NCBI GenBank assembly: GCA_020629435.1
Contig: JAHDDI010000009.1
Coordinates: forward strand, 1 to 34,260
Length of the DNA: 34,260 bases
Source of the DNA: Minisyncoccota bacterium
Lineage (GTDB): Bacteria > Patescibacteriota > Minisyncoccia > Phycocordibacterales > GCA-2747955
Reading direction: 5' to 3'
In this document: positions 1 to 9,756 of the stretch, in pieces
How positions within the stretch are numbered: position 1 is the first letter of the stretch
How the letters are laid out: each line of letters begins with the position of its first letter
Program-made: the position numbers and the translations under genes
The notes under the pieces: generated by a model
Database searches by the model: none
What the model was told of the DNA's origin: nothing
What the model saw: the letters and a program-made list of their open reading frames with translations, nothing else

Positions 1-26
1 AAGCCGGGACTTCGACCCCGGCTTTT
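1..26 (+). terminator. Intrinsic terminator of an upstream gene outside the window
   Basis: Perfect 8-bp inverted repeat AAGCCGGG (1-8) / CCCGGCTT (17-24) with 8-nt loop followed by TT. Confidence 0.6.
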
Positions 27-80
27 GCAATGCCAGATTATTCACAGGACACATGTAGTTGGGCATAGTACAATGAATAT

Positions 81-1220
81 ATGGATACATCAGAACTATT
101 TATTGGAGCAATGTTGCCGTCGGTAACTTTTTTACTACTCTCGGCACTGGCAACCTTTGGGTTTTTCTACTTTTTGCGCAAGACCAAACCAGACGATTCA
201 AAACAAGACAGTGAATCAATGGTAATGCTACAACAACAACTACAGGAGATTTTACGATCAAACCAAGATATTAAATTATCTAACGAACAATTAAAATCCG
301 ACCTATCAGAAAAATTGAACGAAAAACTGGGTCAGTCACATCGTGACATGTCTGCGTCTGTGCAAACACAGTTCCAAGAGTCACAGAAACTAATAAAGGA
401 AATCACTGGTGAATTAGGAGACGTTAAAAAAGGACAAGAAAAAGTGGCGGGTTTTACTGAACAATTAAAAAATTTACAAGACATTTTACAAAACAGTAAA
501 CAACGTGGGGCATTGGGTGAATATTTTTTGGAATCCACCATATCCAATATATTACCGCCAGATAATTATGAATTTCAATATAGCTTTAAAGACGGCTTGA
601 TTGCAGATGCGATTATCAAATTAGAAGCAGGAAAAATTTTGGCTATTGATTCAAAATTTAGTTTAGAAAACTATAACAATATTATTTCAGAGTCTGATTC
701 GTCAAAACGAGAAGTGTTTGAAAAAGTATTCAAAGAAGATTTGAAAAAACGAATCATGGAAACAACAAAATATATAAAGCCCAACGAAGGAACTATGGAC
801 TTTGCGTTTATGTTTATTCCGTCAGAGGGAATTTATTATGATCTGTTAATTTCTAAAATTGGTGTGGTTAATAGTCAGAACTTTTTGGAATATGCCTTTC
901 GAGAAAAAAAGGTAATTGTCGTCTCGCCGTCGACACTGTACGCATATCTGCAGACTATCATGCAGGGACTCAAGGCCTTGCAAATAGAAAAGCAAGCAAC
1001 AACCATCATCAAAAAGGTAGAAGACTTACAAAAACATGTTAATTCATATCAAACCTATCATGAAAAATTAGGGAATAGTCTCAGTACAGTCGTAAACCAC
1101 TATGATGCGTCTGGAAAACAATTAAAAATGATTTCCCGCGACACCTTGAAAATAGTTGGAGATGGGGAAGTGTTTGAGCCATCTGCATTAGATAAACCTA
1201 AACCATTAATTGAAGACTAG
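81..1220 (+). CDS. rmuC: RmuC family DNA recombination protein
   Basis: N-terminal TM helix, coiled coil, then RmuC core (RGALGEYFLESTI...ILAIDSKFSLENY...FMFIPSEGIYYDLL...VIVVSPSTLYAYLQTIMQGLKALQIEKQA). TACAAT at 69-74 ends 6 nt before ATG. Confidence 0.93.
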   Translation: MDTSELFIGAMLPSVTFLLLSALATFGFFYFLRKTKPDDSKQDSESMVMLQQQLQEILRSNQDIKLSNEQLKSDLSEKLNEKLGQSHRDMSASVQTQFQESQKLIKEITGELGDVKKGQEKVAGFTEQLKNLQDILQNSKQRGALGEYFLESTISNILPPDNYEFQYSFKDGLIADAIIKLEAGKILAIDSKFSLENYNNIISESDSSKREVFEKVFKEDLKKRIMETTKYIKPNEGTMDFAFMFIPSEGIYYDLLISKIGVVNSQNFLEYAFREKKVIVVSPSTLYAYLQTIMQGLKALQIEKQATTIIKKVEDLQKHVNSYQTYHEKLGNSLSTVVNHYDASGKQLKMISRDTLKIVGDGEVFEPSALDKPKPLIED

Positions 1221-1222
1221 TC

Positions 1223-1924
1223 ATGAATGAAACACCTGGTACTGAAAGAACGAACGGTGAGTCACTTTATAATCCTGATTTTTTTACCGAAGAAGCATTG
1301 GCACTAAAAAGAGAGATGCTTGATACTTTTATCTATGCATCTGGTTTGGTTCCTCAGACCTTTGTTTTTGTCACACCTCAGATGATGTCGATCCATGCAA
1401 AACGTAACCAAGCTGGATATGATCAGCTGTTGTTTACACAACTAAAACCAGAAGAAAAACTTCAGTTTGGAAAACAGCTCGAACGATCAAGAGATAATGC
1501 GCATAGTGGAGCGGATATACCTATGCGAAATAACCCAAGTACCGTATTTGATTTGTACGACGGTCTTTACAAGAATGCTGGTGTTAATTTGAGCGAAAGG
1601 GTGTATTCGTATTTTGCTGGGGCTGGTGTCTCTGACGAGAATATCATGATGTTCGCAGAATGGTTAAGAGAATTTTACTTACGGAATAAAGATGTGTTAC
1701 GGGAATACAAAAAGGCACTATCTGATAGATCAAAAGTGGCAGTAGGGAGTGTTCCTCCAGGCGAGGATCCAAGTCAGTTGTTACAAGGTCTCGTGAATAA
1801 CGCAGCCATGGAATTTAGAGAGTCGGACGTATATTTATCAATAAAGAAAAGTGCAGCCAATCCTAGTGTCGTAGATGAGTTATTAGATGAATATGTATTT
1901 CCGCATAGTGTTTTAGTTGGATAG
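1223..1924 (+). CDS. Hypothetical protein
   Basis: 233-aa ORF starting 3 nt after rmuC stop, so likely co-transcribed; no family recognised. Confidence 0.75.
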   Translation: MNETPGTERTNGESLYNPDFFTEEALALKREMLDTFIYASGLVPQTFVFVTPQMMSIHAKRNQAGYDQLLFTQLKPEEKLQFGKQLERSRDNAHSGADIPMRNNPSTVFDLYDGLYKNAGVNLSERVYSYFAGAGVSDENIMMFAEWLREFYLRNKDVLREYKKALSDRSKVAVGSVPPGEDPSQLLQGLVNNAAMEFRESDVYLSIKKSAANPSVVDELLDEYVFPHSVLVG

Positions 1925-2003
1925 CTGTGTATAAAATATTATAGCGAATCTTTATAAACAGATAGTTTATGTTGTGCGGTCATGCACTTGGTATAATTGG
2001 TGT

Positions 2004-2972
2004 ATGCATAAAAAAGTAGTAACCATTGGAGGAGGGACAGGGTCTTTCATGGTATTGTCGGAACTAAAAAAACGGGAAAATATCGAAATTACAGCAATCG
2101 TAAACATGACTGATGCGGGCGGGTCAACTGGACAGCTACGTGATGAAATAGGGGTACTACCTGCTGGTGATGCAAGACAGGCATTAATAGCATTGGCACA
2201 GTCAGAACAACAGTGGCGAGACCTCATGACCTACAGGTTTGAAGATGGAAACATGTCTGGGCATAGTTTTGGAAATTTACTCTTAGGGGCACTAGAGAAA
2301 ATATCAGGCTCGTTCGAGCAAGCACTCGAACGAGCCAGTGAATTATTGCAGGTCAGAGGGACTGTTGTTCCTATTACTCTTGATGATTCACAGGTAATAA
2401 TAGAGTCACAAAATGACGAAATTTTTTACGGTGAAAACAAGATAGATGAATCAGTCGTTGCAAACCCTAAAGCAATTTATTTTAATAAATCCACCACACT
2501 GAACCCAGTTGCTGAACAAGCAATCAAGAAGGCGGATATAATTATTATTTGTCCAGGTAATTTTTACTGTTCAATAATGCCAAATTTGCTGGTTTCTGGT
2601 ATGCACCAAGCGCTATCAAAGTCCCGTGCTAAAAAATATTTTATTGCAAATTTAGTTTCTAAATACGGACATACAACTGACATGACCGTCTTCGATTTTA
2701 TAGACCGTGCACATAAGGCAGTTGATTTATCTTTTATCGATACAGTAATCTATAACACTCAAACAACAATAGACCCTCAGTTACAAGCAATTTACGATGC
2801 AGATGGTGAGCACTTGATAAGTGTAGGGGATATGGATTCATACAGAGACATCGAGCAAATTGGCGTTGACTTGATTGCTGAAGACACAATTGCTCAAAAT
2901 ACATATGACACAGTAAAAAGGTCGCTTATTCGTCACGATGCAAAAAAATTAGTAGACATTATTCTTAAGTAG
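2004..2972 (+). CDS. yvcK: YvcK/CofD-like family protein (gluconeogenesis factor-type)
   Basis: KKVVTIGGGTGSFMVLSELKK...VNMTDAGGSTGQLRDEIGVLPAGDARQALIAL...SGHSFGNLLLGAL. Start moved from 1974 to ATG 2004 because TATAAT (1992-1997) lies exactly 6 nt upstream. Confidence 0.92.
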   Translation: MHKKVVTIGGGTGSFMVLSELKKRENIEITAIVNMTDAGGSTGQLRDEIGVLPAGDARQALIALAQSEQQWRDLMTYRFEDGNMSGHSFGNLLLGALEKISGSFEQALERASELLQVRGTVVPITLDDSQVIIESQNDEIFYGENKIDESVVANPKAIYFNKSTTLNPVAEQAIKKADIIIICPGNFYCSIMPNLLVSGMHQALSKSRAKKYFIANLVSKYGHTTDMTVFDFIDRAHKAVDLSFIDTVIYNTQTTIDPQLQAIYDADGEHLISVGDMDSYRDIEQIGVDLIAEDTIAQNTYDTVKRSLIRHDAKKLVDIILK

Positions 2973-2994
2973 ATTTATTTGCTATTATATTGAC

Positions 2995-4239
2995 ATGAAA
3001 CAATCACAACTATTTACAAAAACACGAAAAGAAGCACCAGCAGACGAAACAGCCAAAAATGCACAATTGTTAATCCGAGCAGGTTTTGTTCACAAAGAAA
3101 TGGCAGGAGTGTATAGTTTTTTACCTCTTGGTTGGCGCGTTTTTAATAATATTTCAAATATTATTCGTGATGAATTAAATAAATCGGGTGCACTGGAAAT
3201 GCACATGTCGACTCTGCAGGAAAAAGAAAAATGGCAAAAAACAGACCGGTGGAGTGATGATGTTGTAGACAACTGGTTTAAGACAAAACTAGTTAACGGA
3301 ACAGAGTTGGGACTGGCTTTTACTCATGAGGAAGACATTGCAAATATTATGACAAATTTTGTTAGTTCGTATAAAGATTTGCCATTTTATGCATATCACA
3401 TTCAAAACAAACTCCGAAATGAATCGCGAGCAAAATCCGGTGTTATGCGTGGACGTGAATTTTACATGAAAGATTCTTATTCATTTTCTAAAGACAAACA
3501 ACAGCACGAAGAATATTATGAAAAAATGAAAGACGTGTATATGAATATTTTTACCCGATTAGGAATCGGAGAGCAAACATTTATTACTGTTTCAAACGGC
3601 GGAAGCTTTTCTAAATATAGTTATGAATTTCAGACTGTGTGTGATGCAGGAGAAGACGTTATTTATATTGATGAAAAATCCGGTCTTGCAATCAACGCAG
3701 ACGACTGGAACGATGAGACTGTCGCTGATTTTGGATTTGAAACTGACAAATCAAAATTAAGAGAAGAAAAGTCTGCTGAAGTGGGGGACATATATTCATT
3801 AGGTACAAAATATTCAGAAGCACTTGGTTTGATGTTTAATGACGAAGAAGGAAAGAGTCAGCCTGTTGTTATGGGGTCTTACGGTATAGGTGTAAACCGA
3901 TTGCTCGGTGTGTTGGCAGAAGTATTTGGTGATGAAAATGGATTAGTGTGGCCCGAGTCCGTTGCTCCATTTCAAGTACACATTATTTCAATCAACGAAG
4001 ATGAAAAAGCAATCGGGCTTTATAATGAACTAGTAAAACGCGGTGTTGATGTTTTGTTAGATGATCGAGACGCACGTCCGGGACAAAAATTTGCTGATTC
4101 AGATTTAATCGGTATTCCACACAGAATTACAATTTCAAGTCGCTCATTAGAAAATGGTGGATACGAATACAAAAAACGGACTGAAGATGAATCAAAGATT
4201 ATTCTTCCGGAAGAATTTAATTCAATGTTTACTCGATAA
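2995..4239 (+). CDS. proS: Prolyl-tRNA synthetase, short form apparently lacking the INS editing insertion
   Basis: Class II aaRS motifs (AGVYSFLPLGWRVFNNI; FTHEEDIA; NKLRNESRAKSGVMRGREFYMKDSYSF; VVMGSYGIGVNRLLGVLAE; anticodon-binding domain HIISINEDEKAIGLYNELVKRGVDVLLDDRDARPGQKFADSDLIGIPHRI). 414 aa. Confidence 0.93.
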   Translation: MKQSQLFTKTRKEAPADETAKNAQLLIRAGFVHKEMAGVYSFLPLGWRVFNNISNIIRDELNKSGALEMHMSTLQEKEKWQKTDRWSDDVVDNWFKTKLVNGTELGLAFTHEEDIANIMTNFVSSYKDLPFYAYHIQNKLRNESRAKSGVMRGREFYMKDSYSFSKDKQQHEEYYEKMKDVYMNIFTRLGIGEQTFITVSNGGSFSKYSYEFQTVCDAGEDVIYIDEKSGLAINADDWNDETVADFGFETDKSKLREEKSAEVGDIYSLGTKYSEALGLMFNDEEGKSQPVVMGSYGIGVNRLLGVLAEVFGDENGLVWPESVAPFQVHIISINEDEKAIGLYNELVKRGVDVLLDDRDARPGQKFADSDLIGIPHRITISSRSLENGGYEYKKRTEDESKIILPEEFNSMFTR

Positions 4240-4284
4240 AATACACAAACGTTGTTATTTATTACAGATACTGTATATTCTTAT

Positions 4285-4604
4285 TACTTCTACGGAAGAT
4301 AGTTACTCTACGGAGAGGAAAGTCCGGACTTGTGATGATTTGATTCATAAAGCGTAGCAGGTAACACCTGTCGGGGGCGACCCTAGCGATGCGAGCAGAG
4401 ACGCCGAAACAGAAATGGGACGGCACCCATCTTGGGTGAGTCAACACGGTAACGTGTTGGGTGAAACGGCTAAATTCGTACGTGCAAGCAAAGTCGTACT
4501 GCAGTAATGCAGAGTGCCGCAAAGAATCATGTGGCAACATATGATCAAGATAAATGACTATCCTGTGTTTACACAGACAGAATCCGGCTTACGAAGTAGA
4601 AGAT
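4285..4604 (+). ncRNA. rnpB: RNase P RNA (bacterial)
   Basis: Conserved 5' core GAGGAAAGUCCGGACU (about 4314-4329) and 3' core ACAGAAUCCGGCUUA (about 4577-4591). P1 pairing CTTCTAC (4287-4293) / GTAGAAG (4596-4602). TATATT -10 at 4274-4279 places the TSS at about 4286. Confidence 0.95.
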
Positions 4605-4607
4605 ATC

Positions 4608-4637
4608 AAAAAACGGCGCTAATGGCGCAGTTTTTTT
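4608..4637 (+). terminator. Terminator downstream of rnpB
   Basis: AAAAAACGGCGC taat GGCGCAGTTTTTTT hairpin with U tract. Confidence 0.75.
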
Positions 4638-4714
4638 GTTAGCAAATTTACGTCATGAGCATGACAAAATTAACAACAAGCAGTACACCTTTCTAAAATG
4701 GTATAATCTTGTTT

Positions 4715-5839
4715 ATGAGAAAAGTACGATTGTATAAATACAATAAACCTTTGTTGGTACTCACCAGTATTTTGTGTGCACTTGGTTTGCTAATTTTATT
4801 TTCTGCAGCGCTAGGAGAGTTAAATTCTACAGTTAATTTCTACAGAATTATGCTTGTTCAACTTGTTGGTCTTGCCTTGGGATTTGCTGTGATCTTTGTC
4901 GCTATCAGTAATAAAAAAGTCGACTACAGATGTTTTTACAAAAAGTACTATGCACTATATTTTTTTGTTTTTTGTATTATTTTTCAATTACTGGTTTTTT
5001 CTCCTATTGGAATAGAACGAAAAGGGGCCACAAGATGGGTAGATGTCGGAGTCACCACTGTACAACCATCTGAGTTTCTTAAGATTGGGCTCATCCTTTT
5101 CTTGGCGTCATTATTGGTTGGTTTCAAAAAAGAAATCAAAAGTATTAAATATCTGTCCATATTATTGGTATCAAGTGTCGGATTTGTTGCATTACTTATG
5201 TTGTTAATCAGGGACAAAGGTACACTGATAATCATTGGTTTGGCTTCTCTGGCAATGTTGCTCGTATCAAAAGCGAGCAATAAACATATCGCCATCTTGG
5301 CCCTTGCGGCCATGGTTGCTCTGGGTGGTCTGATAAGCCTCAATAGTAACGACGGTTATGCGCGTGACCGTATATTGTCATATCTAAATATCATAGAGAG
5401 CCCTACTGGTCAGGACTATCAAATTAATCAAGCAATCGTAACTATCGGATCAGGGCAAATTAGTGGAAAGGGGTACGGGCAATCGGTACAAAAGCACAAA
5501 TACTTACCCGAGACACTCAACGACAGTATCTTTGCAATCTATGCAGAAGAATGGGGATTTATGGGTTCAGTACTGCTAGTGGTACTTTTCTTGCTGTTTG
5601 CATGGTATGGCTTAGCAATTGCCCGTAATGCCCGAGATGAATACGGTAGATATATTGTTGTTGGGTTAACGGTATTGATCACAGCCCAAGCGTTTTTTAA
5701 TATAGCGGCACTTATGAAATTGGTACCTCTCTCAGGTATGCCTTTGATTTTTATCTCAAAAGGTGGTTCGTCATTGTTGGCGTCGCTTATTATGGTTGCA
5801 ATAATTTTAAATGTTTCTCGGTTCAACAAGAGCTCATAA
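4715..5839 (+). CDS. ftsW: FtsW/RodA/SpoVE (SEDS) family protein, probably FtsW
   Basis: Multi-TM; RKGATRWVDVGVTTVQPSEFLKIGLILFLA; LPETLNDSIFAIYAEEWGFMGS; LPLSGMPLIFISKGGSSLLASL. murG follows. TATAAT 4702-4707 suggests ATG 4715 rather than TTG 4709. Confidence 0.92.
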   Translation: MRKVRLYKYNKPLLVLTSILCALGLLILFSAALGELNSTVNFYRIMLVQLVGLALGFAVIFVAISNKKVDYRCFYKKYYALYFFVFCIIFQLLVFSPIGIERKGATRWVDVGVTTVQPSEFLKIGLILFLASLLVGFKKEIKSIKYLSILLVSSVGFVALLMLLIRDKGTLIIIGLASLAMLLVSKASNKHIAILALAAMVALGGLISLNSNDGYARDRILSYLNIIESPTGQDYQINQAIVTIGSGQISGKGYGQSVQKHKYLPETLNDSIFAIYAEEWGFMGSVLLVVLFLLFAWYGLAIARNARDEYGRYIVVGLTVLITAQAFFNIAALMKLVPLSGMPLIFISKGGSSLLASLIMVAIILNVSRFNKSS

Positions 5840-5867
5840 AAGATAAATATTTTGTTACAATGTACTT

Positions 5868-7004
5868 ATGAAAATAGTAATTACTGGTGGAGGCTCTGGA
5901 GGCCATTTTTATCCGCTTATTGCAGTAGCAGACAAAATAATTGAGCAGTCAGAGAATCGTAAAATTCTAAAGCCAGAAATTTATTATCTTGCTGATACTC
6001 CCTATGATGAAAAACTTTTGTTTCGGAAAGATATTCGTTTCCGAAAAATATCTGCCGGAAAACTGAGAAAGTATTTTTCTATTAAGAATTTCTTTGATGC
6101 ATTCAAAACACTGTGGGGGACTGTGCGGACTTTTTTCCTTATGTTTAGCCTGTATCCAGATGTAGTGTTTACTAATGGGTCGTATATAGCAATGCCTGTT
6201 TTGATTTCTGCAAAGATATTACGTATCCCAGTCTTGGTTCATGCATCTGACACGGTACCTGGACGTGCCGTAGTTTTTGGTTCAAAATTTTCAAAGAAAA
6301 TATCAATTGCATTTCAAGAAGCAGCTGAGGGATTTAGAGAAAAAGACAGAAAAAAAATTGCACTATTAGGTAATCCAATCCGAGATGAAATATTGCGACC
6401 ATTGCACAATGGTGCGTTCGAATTTTTGGAACTAGATAAAAACCTGCCAACTATTTTGATTATGGGTGGTTCACTCGGCGCACAGGCCATGAATGATGCA
6501 ATCGTAGATGCATTACCTCAGTTATTATTAAAATACAATGTTATCCACCAGTGCGGTAAGGCGAATCATGTTGAAGTATTGGGACGGTCTGATGTTCTTT
6601 TGTATGATCATCCATACAAAAATAGGTACCGACTATTCCCATATTTAGATGACTTGGCAATTCGTATGTCAGTGGGGGCATCGCAATTGGCAATAATTCG
6701 CGCAGGAGCTGGTACTATTGCTGAAATTGCCAATTGGGGGGTTCCATCAATCACAGTTCCAATACCGTCTGCCATATCTCATGACCAAGAGAAGAATGCT
6801 TTTGCTTATGCACGAAGTGGTGCATCTGTAGTTATGAAGCAAAGAAATTTGTCTGCAAACTTAATCATCTCGGAAGTTGAGCGAATTATGAACGACGCAC
6901 AATTACAAGAATCCATGTCTCAATCTGCACGAGCATTCGCCAAGCCAGATGCAGCCCAAGCAATTGCTAACGCGGTACTAGACATTGCCATCGATCACGA
7001 ATAA
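5868..7004 (+). CDS. murG: UDP-N-acetylglucosamine--N-acetylmuramyl-(pentapeptide) pyrophosphoryl-undecaprenol N-acetylglucosamine transferase
   Basis: MKIVITGGGSGGHFYPLIAVADKI; TNGSYIAMPVLISAKILRIPVLVHASDTVPGR; LIMGGSLGAQAMNDAIV; RAGAGTIAEIANWGVPSITVPIPSAISHDQEKNA. Confidence 0.95.
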   Translation: MKIVITGGGSGGHFYPLIAVADKIIEQSENRKILKPEIYYLADTPYDEKLLFRKDIRFRKISAGKLRKYFSIKNFFDAFKTLWGTVRTFFLMFSLYPDVVFTNGSYIAMPVLISAKILRIPVLVHASDTVPGRAVVFGSKFSKKISIAFQEAAEGFREKDRKKIALLGNPIRDEILRPLHNGAFEFLELDKNLPTILIMGGSLGAQAMNDAIVDALPQLLLKYNVIHQCGKANHVEVLGRSDVLLYDHPYKNRYRLFPYLDDLAIRMSVGASQLAIIRAGAGTIAEIANWGVPSITVPIPSAISHDQEKNAFAYARSGASVVMKQRNLSANLIISEVERIMNDAQLQESMSQSARAFAKPDAAQAIANAVLDIAIDHE

Positions 7005-7008
7005 TTAT

Positions 7009-7332
7009 ATGAACACCGTTAAACGATTTCAAAGACGAAAAGAAGATTTTGAATGCGCTGTCTGCAAAACACAAGTAGTCGGTACTGGGTACACCAATCA
7101 CTGTCCCGAGTGTCTCACTAGCAAGCATGTAGATATTTTTCCTGGTGACAGACTAGAAGAATGTGGAGGAGTCATGCCTGTTGTTGAAATAATAAGAAAA
7201 GGAGATGGATATACCTTGGTACATAAATGTCTTACCTGTAAATATACTCACACCGATCACTTCAGAGACAACGCTGATAATATAGATTCTTTAATTACGT
7301 TGTCTAAAAAACTCGCCAAGTCTAAGAGTTAA
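7009..7332 (+). CDS. RNHCP domain-containing protein
   Basis: RFQRRKEDFECAVCKTQVVGTGYTNHCPECLTSKHVD...GDRLEECGGVMPVV...GYTLVHKCLTCKY: paired Cys motifs and NHCP signature. Start taken as ATG 7009. Confidence 0.85.
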   Translation: MNTVKRFQRRKEDFECAVCKTQVVGTGYTNHCPECLTSKHVDIFPGDRLEECGGVMPVVEIIRKGDGYTLVHKCLTCKYTHTDHFRDNADNIDSLITLSKKLAKSKS

Positions 7333-7367
7333 GTGTTTTTTTAATACATTTTGTTATACTGCTAGCC

Positions 7368-8756
7368 ATGAATAAATACAGATTATTTTTTGTTGTAATC
7401 ATTGCTGTGATAGCCATGCTCGCATACTACGTTGCAGTAAGTGGTTCAGAAACAGAGAACAAGGGTTTCGATTTTGGATTGGATCTTGCTGGGGGAACAC
7501 AACTGACTTATGAAGCAGACATATCTCAACTAGAAACAACTGATGTGCAGGGATCGATTTCTGCCTTACGTAACGTTCTTGAATCTAGATTAAACGCACT
7601 AGGCTCATCTGATATCAAGGTGACAACAGAAACGGCATCAGTTTTCTCTGAAAACAATGAAAATTACTATCGCGTGAATGTGGAAATACCAGGGGTATTT
7701 GATGCAACCGAAGCAAAAAACCTTATTGGAAAAATCCCATTATTGGAGTTTCGTTTAGAAGTTGACCAGTCTACATTGTTGTCAGAAATTTCGGAAGCTC
7801 AAACTGCAGGATCAAGCGTTGAAGATTTAAGTACTGAAGAATATTTTCAGGCACTAGATGCACTTGATCCTTATGATTTATATACTGCAACAGGTCTGAC
7901 GGGGCGTTATGTTGAAAACGCAGTGCTCTCTACAGGTAATGGGTCTATTGAACCCACTGTGCTATTGCAATTTGATGCAGAGGGTAGCATGCTATTTGCA
8001 GAAATAACAAAAAATAACATCGGGCGAGCCATGGCGATTTTCTTGGATGGGCAAGTCATTTCTGCGCCAATTTTGCAGGCTGTAATATTGGATGGGAACG
8101 CACAGATTTCAGGTAATTTTACTACCGAAGAAGCAACCGCACTGGTTCGAGATCTTAAATTTGGGGCACTACCAGTACCTATTAATTTGGTTTCTACGCA
8201 ATCTATATCGCCTACACTAGGTACAGATGTTGTCTCTGGTGGAATTGATGCAGGTGCGTGGACGTTTATTTTGGTGTCACTTTTGTTGATTTTCTTGTAC
8301 AGGATTGGTGGTATTGTTGGAACTATTGCACTGAGCATGTACACGCTACTTTTACTCTCGTTTTTCAAGTTCACCGGACTTGATTTAACTGCTGCAGGGA
8401 TTGCTGGATTTATAATCACTATTGGTATGGCGGTTGATGCAAACATTTTGATCTTCGAGAGAATCAAAGAAGAACTACGAAACGATGAACAGAGTGTGGA
8501 GTACGCAATTCGAGATGGTTTTTCTCGAGCATGGTTGTCTATTCGTGATGGAAACACATCATCAATCATAGTAGCAGTAATTTTATATTTCTTGACTACG
8601 TCCTTCATTAAGGGGTTCGCACTTACATTTGGTGTTGGAGTATTGATTTCAATGTTTACCGCAATTACTGTTACACGAACAATACTACTAGCGGTAAGTT
8701 CTGACAACAAACACTTCCGTAATTTATTAGTTGGTCCGATAAAAAATAAACAATAA
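7368..8756 (+). CDS. secD: Protein translocase subunit SecD
   Basis: GFDFGLDLAGGTQLTYEADIS; P1 head domain; AGIAGFIITIGMAVDANILIFERIKEELR. TATACT 7355-7360 lies 7 nt before ATG. Confidence 0.95.
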   Translation: MNKYRLFFVVIIAVIAMLAYYVAVSGSETENKGFDFGLDLAGGTQLTYEADISQLETTDVQGSISALRNVLESRLNALGSSDIKVTTETASVFSENNENYYRVNVEIPGVFDATEAKNLIGKIPLLEFRLEVDQSTLLSEISEAQTAGSSVEDLSTEEYFQALDALDPYDLYTATGLTGRYVENAVLSTGNGSIEPTVLLQFDAEGSMLFAEITKNNIGRAMAIFLDGQVISAPILQAVILDGNAQISGNFTTEEATALVRDLKFGALPVPINLVSTQSISPTLGTDVVSGGIDAGAWTFILVSLLLIFLYRIGGIVGTIALSMYTLLLLSFFKFTGLDLTAAGIAGFIITIGMAVDANILIFERIKEELRNDEQSVEYAIRDGFSRAWLSIRDGNTSSIIVAVILYFLTTSFIKGFALTFGVGVLISMFTAITVTRTILLAVSSDNKHFRNLLVGPIKNKQ

Positions 8757-8757
8757 T

Positions 8758-9756
8758 ATGTATATATTAAAACACAAAATCACACTTGCTTTAATTGCAG
8801 TTATCGCCATTGTACTTTCTCTTGTCTCAATAGTGGTAAATGGGTTTAACCCAAGCGTTGATTTTGCGGGGGGAACAATCTATGAAATAGAATATGCGTC
8901 TAATGCCCCTAGTATTTCGTTAATTAGCCCTGAGATCTCTATTATTACTCCAGGAGCAATCGTTCAAACAACTGGTGAACTAGGAGTCATTATTAAGGCA
9001 ACAGAAATTTCTGATCAACAAAAAGAAGATATTGATGCGGTTTTGTCACAAAACGAAAACTATACATACGAAGAATTACGCTACAAACAACTAGGGGCTG
9101 CGATATCAACAGAGCTGCAAAACAAATCAATATTTGCAATTTTATTTGTAGTACTAGTTATTGTCGGATTTATTGCATATACATTCAGACATGTATCCCA
9201 ACCTGTCTCGTCGTCGAAATACGGTTTGGTTGCAGTGGTTGCATTGGTACATGATACGTTTATACCACTTGGAATCTTTGCATTACTGGGTAGCCTATTT
9301 ATTAGCTACCAAATTGATGTCTTGTTTGTTACTGCATTGCTGGCGACTCTCGGATATTCGATTAATGACACAATTGTTGTATTTGATCGTGTTCGTGAAA
9401 ACTTGCGTTCAGCACACGAAAATAAGCAACCTTTCCAAGGTGCAGATTTTGAAAAAATTGTAGGTAAGTCACTGGAGCAGACTTTCAAAAGATCGTTTTA
9501 CACATCGGTTACGACCCTCTCTGCATTAGGTTTGTTATTCTTTATTGGAGGGGAGGCAACACAAGCATTTGCACTTGTACTGGCAATTGGAGTGATTGCC
9601 GGAACCTATTCATCACTATTCTTGGCGTGTCCACTGTTGGTCCTTATTGAGAGACTGCAAAAAGACCCCCATGTCCACATAGATGTTGATGACCAGACTC
9701 CAGGTGATGATTTGCCAGACGATATTCAACGTTTTCTTGCTAAGCAGAATAAATAA
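8758..9756 (+). CDS. secF: Protein translocase subunit SecF
   Basis: NPSVDFAGGTIYEIEY; LATLGYSINDTIVVFDRVRENLR; SFYTSVTTLSALGLLFFIGGEATQAFALVLAIGVIAGTYSSLFLACPL. Confidence 0.94.
   Translation: MYILKHKITLALIAVIAIVLSLVSIVVNGFNPSVDFAGGTIYEIEYASNAPSISLISPEISIITPGAIVQTTGELGVIIKATEISDQQKEDIDAVLSQNENYTYEELRYKQLGAAISTELQNKSIFAILFVVLVIVGFIAYTFRHVSQPVSSSKYGLVAVVALVHDTFIPLGIFALLGSLFISYQIDVLFVTALLATLGYSINDTIVVFDRVRENLRSAHENKQPFQGADFEKIVGKSLEQTFKRSFYTSVTTLSALGLLFFIGGEATQAFALVLAIGVIAGTYSSLFLACPLLVLIERLQKDPHVHIDVDDQTPGDDLPDDIQRFLAKQNK

Noticed and set aside
1-26. 3' end of a tRNA (TTCGA-containing loop)
   Set aside because: The stem is 8 bp with no acceptor 3' end/CCA context; an intrinsic terminator is the simpler reading.
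4154-4540. ORFs 4154-4357 (+) and 4262-4540 (-)
   Set aside because: They overlap proS and the RNase P RNA core; spurious.
7907-8710. Long antisense ORF (267 aa) opposite secD; similarly 32142-32825 opposite uvrB, 15120-15536 opposite the S41 gene, 28453-29193 opposite the methyltransferase
   Set aside because: Mirror-frame ORFs opposite well-recognised proteins; no plausible protein features.
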